NCBI GenBank assembly: GCA_048939725.1
Contig: JBHLPG010000233.1
Span: forward strand, 1-6,338
From: Hodarchaeum sp048939725
GTDB taxonomy: Archaea; Asgardarchaeota; Heimdallarchaeia; Hodarchaeales; Hodarchaeaceae
Length of the DNA stretch: 6,338 nucleotides
Direction: 5' to 3'
Both the position numbers and the translations under genes were made by a program. How positions within the stretch are numbered: position 1 is the first letter of the stretch; each line of letters starts with the position of its first letter. This document shows positions 5,959-6,338 of the stretch, piece by piece. Below the pieces are notes generated by a model. That model ran no database searches. It was given only the letters and a program-made list of their open reading frames with translations, and was not told the DNA's origin.

Positions 5959-6338
5959 TTGTATAAAATTATTACCTACACCATTCGAAGTTTAAAGCAA
6001 AGTTTAAGGAATTGGGAAATTTGGATCCAAATCTTTGTGTTCCCAGCATTTTTCCTCTTTGCTATTGCTTTTCTTTATGGAGAGGAAACAGGTTTCGAGG
6101 TTGGTGTTGAACATGGAGATATGTTCCGAGTTGGTGTTATAAATAACGATGACTTTGAATCATGGAAAACCACAGTGCAGAACTTTACCTCATTTATTGA
6201 TAAAGTAGATATTCTCGGTGACCCAGCAAGTGTAGGTTTTGGCCAGAATTTCATAGACAATATTAACAATACCAATCACCTTTTACCAGAAGCCAACACT
6301 CGATATATGGTACTCTATCCGCTTAGTAGATATGAAGA
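5959..6338 (+). CDS. Second ABC-2 type permease, 5' part only (runs off right edge)
   Basis: The frame opens with TTG at 5959 and remains open for 126 complete codons to the window end; the C-terminal part lies outside. After the initiator come YKIITYTIRSLKQSLRNWE, one hydrophobic helix (about 21-40, IWIQIFVFPAFFLFAIAFLY) and the start of a hydrophilic external domain containing FRVGVINNDDFESW (about 56-69). That layout, and the F[KR][LV]G[IV][LI]N[SN]D motif after TM1, match the first permease, so the two are diverged tandem paralogues, likely a heterodimer. Two sequons (N75, N103) lie in the external part. The first in-frame ATG (6112) would delete TM1, so the TTG with its SD is preferred. 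The gap to the previous gene is 6 bases. The gene end and its full topology cannot be judged here. Confidence 0.85.
   Translation, partial: MYKIITYTIRSLKQSLRNWEIWIQIFVFPAFFLFAIAFLYGEETGFEVGVEHGDMFRVGVINNDDFESWKTTVQNFTSFIDKVDILGDPASVGFGQNFIDNINNTNHLLPEANTRYMVLYPLSRYE

Noticed and set aside
6075..6275. Minus-strand frame of 66 codons near the right edge
   Set aside because: It is antisense to the partial second permease, whose TM1, motif and SD make the plus strand the coding one.
1..6338. Mobile element, CRISPR array, tRNA/rRNA or defence system
   Set aside because: No terminal inverted repeats, transposase or integrase motifs, regularly spaced repeats, tRNA-like cloverleaf or defence effector domains are seen on either strand.

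Overview
The window looks archaeal. It is AT-rich, it has a clear TATA box (TTATATAAT) about 30 bases ahead of one start codon, first genes lack Shine-Dalgarno (SD) sites while genes inside the operon have strong ones, and the predicted external loop of a membrane protein carries many N-glycosylation sequons. The lineage cannot be fixed from sequence alone. An Asgard-type or other mesophilic, AT-rich archaeon would fit, but that is a guess.

Layout. Positions 1-144 hold an open minus-strand frame that runs off the left edge and may be a partial or decayed membrane-protein gene. Positions 145-1656 (minus) encode a complete M32-family metallocarboxypeptidase. A 137-base divergent intergenic region follows. 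Positions 1794-2984 (plus) encode a PLP-dependent threonine synthase with an N-terminal zinc ribbon. After a 105-base intergenic region with a T-tract, a palindrome, direct repeats and a TATA box, a plus-strand operon starts at 3090 and runs off the right edge. Its genes are a GbsR/MarR-like winged-helix regulator (3090-3608), a DrrA-type ABC ATPase with a C-terminal DUF4162-like domain (3608-4564), a first ABC-2 permease (4576-5952), and a second related permease starting with TTG at 5959, of which only the first 126 codons are present. No gap without a gene exceeds 300 bases.

How the genes work together. The four operon genes are nearly contiguous (1-base overlap, then 11- and 6-base gaps). 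They read as a self-contained, locally regulated ABC-2 export system: one ATPase driving a probable heterodimer of two diverged permeases, each with a large external domain after the first membrane helix, under a regulator that may bind the repeats at its own promoter. The substrate cannot be read from the sequence. The carboxypeptidase and threonine synthase are housekeeping genes with no evident link to the exporter. I did not find a convincing new kind of system. The most interesting points are the candidate operator, the sequon-rich loop, the second permease with its nested SD and TTG start, and the unexplained frame at the left edge.
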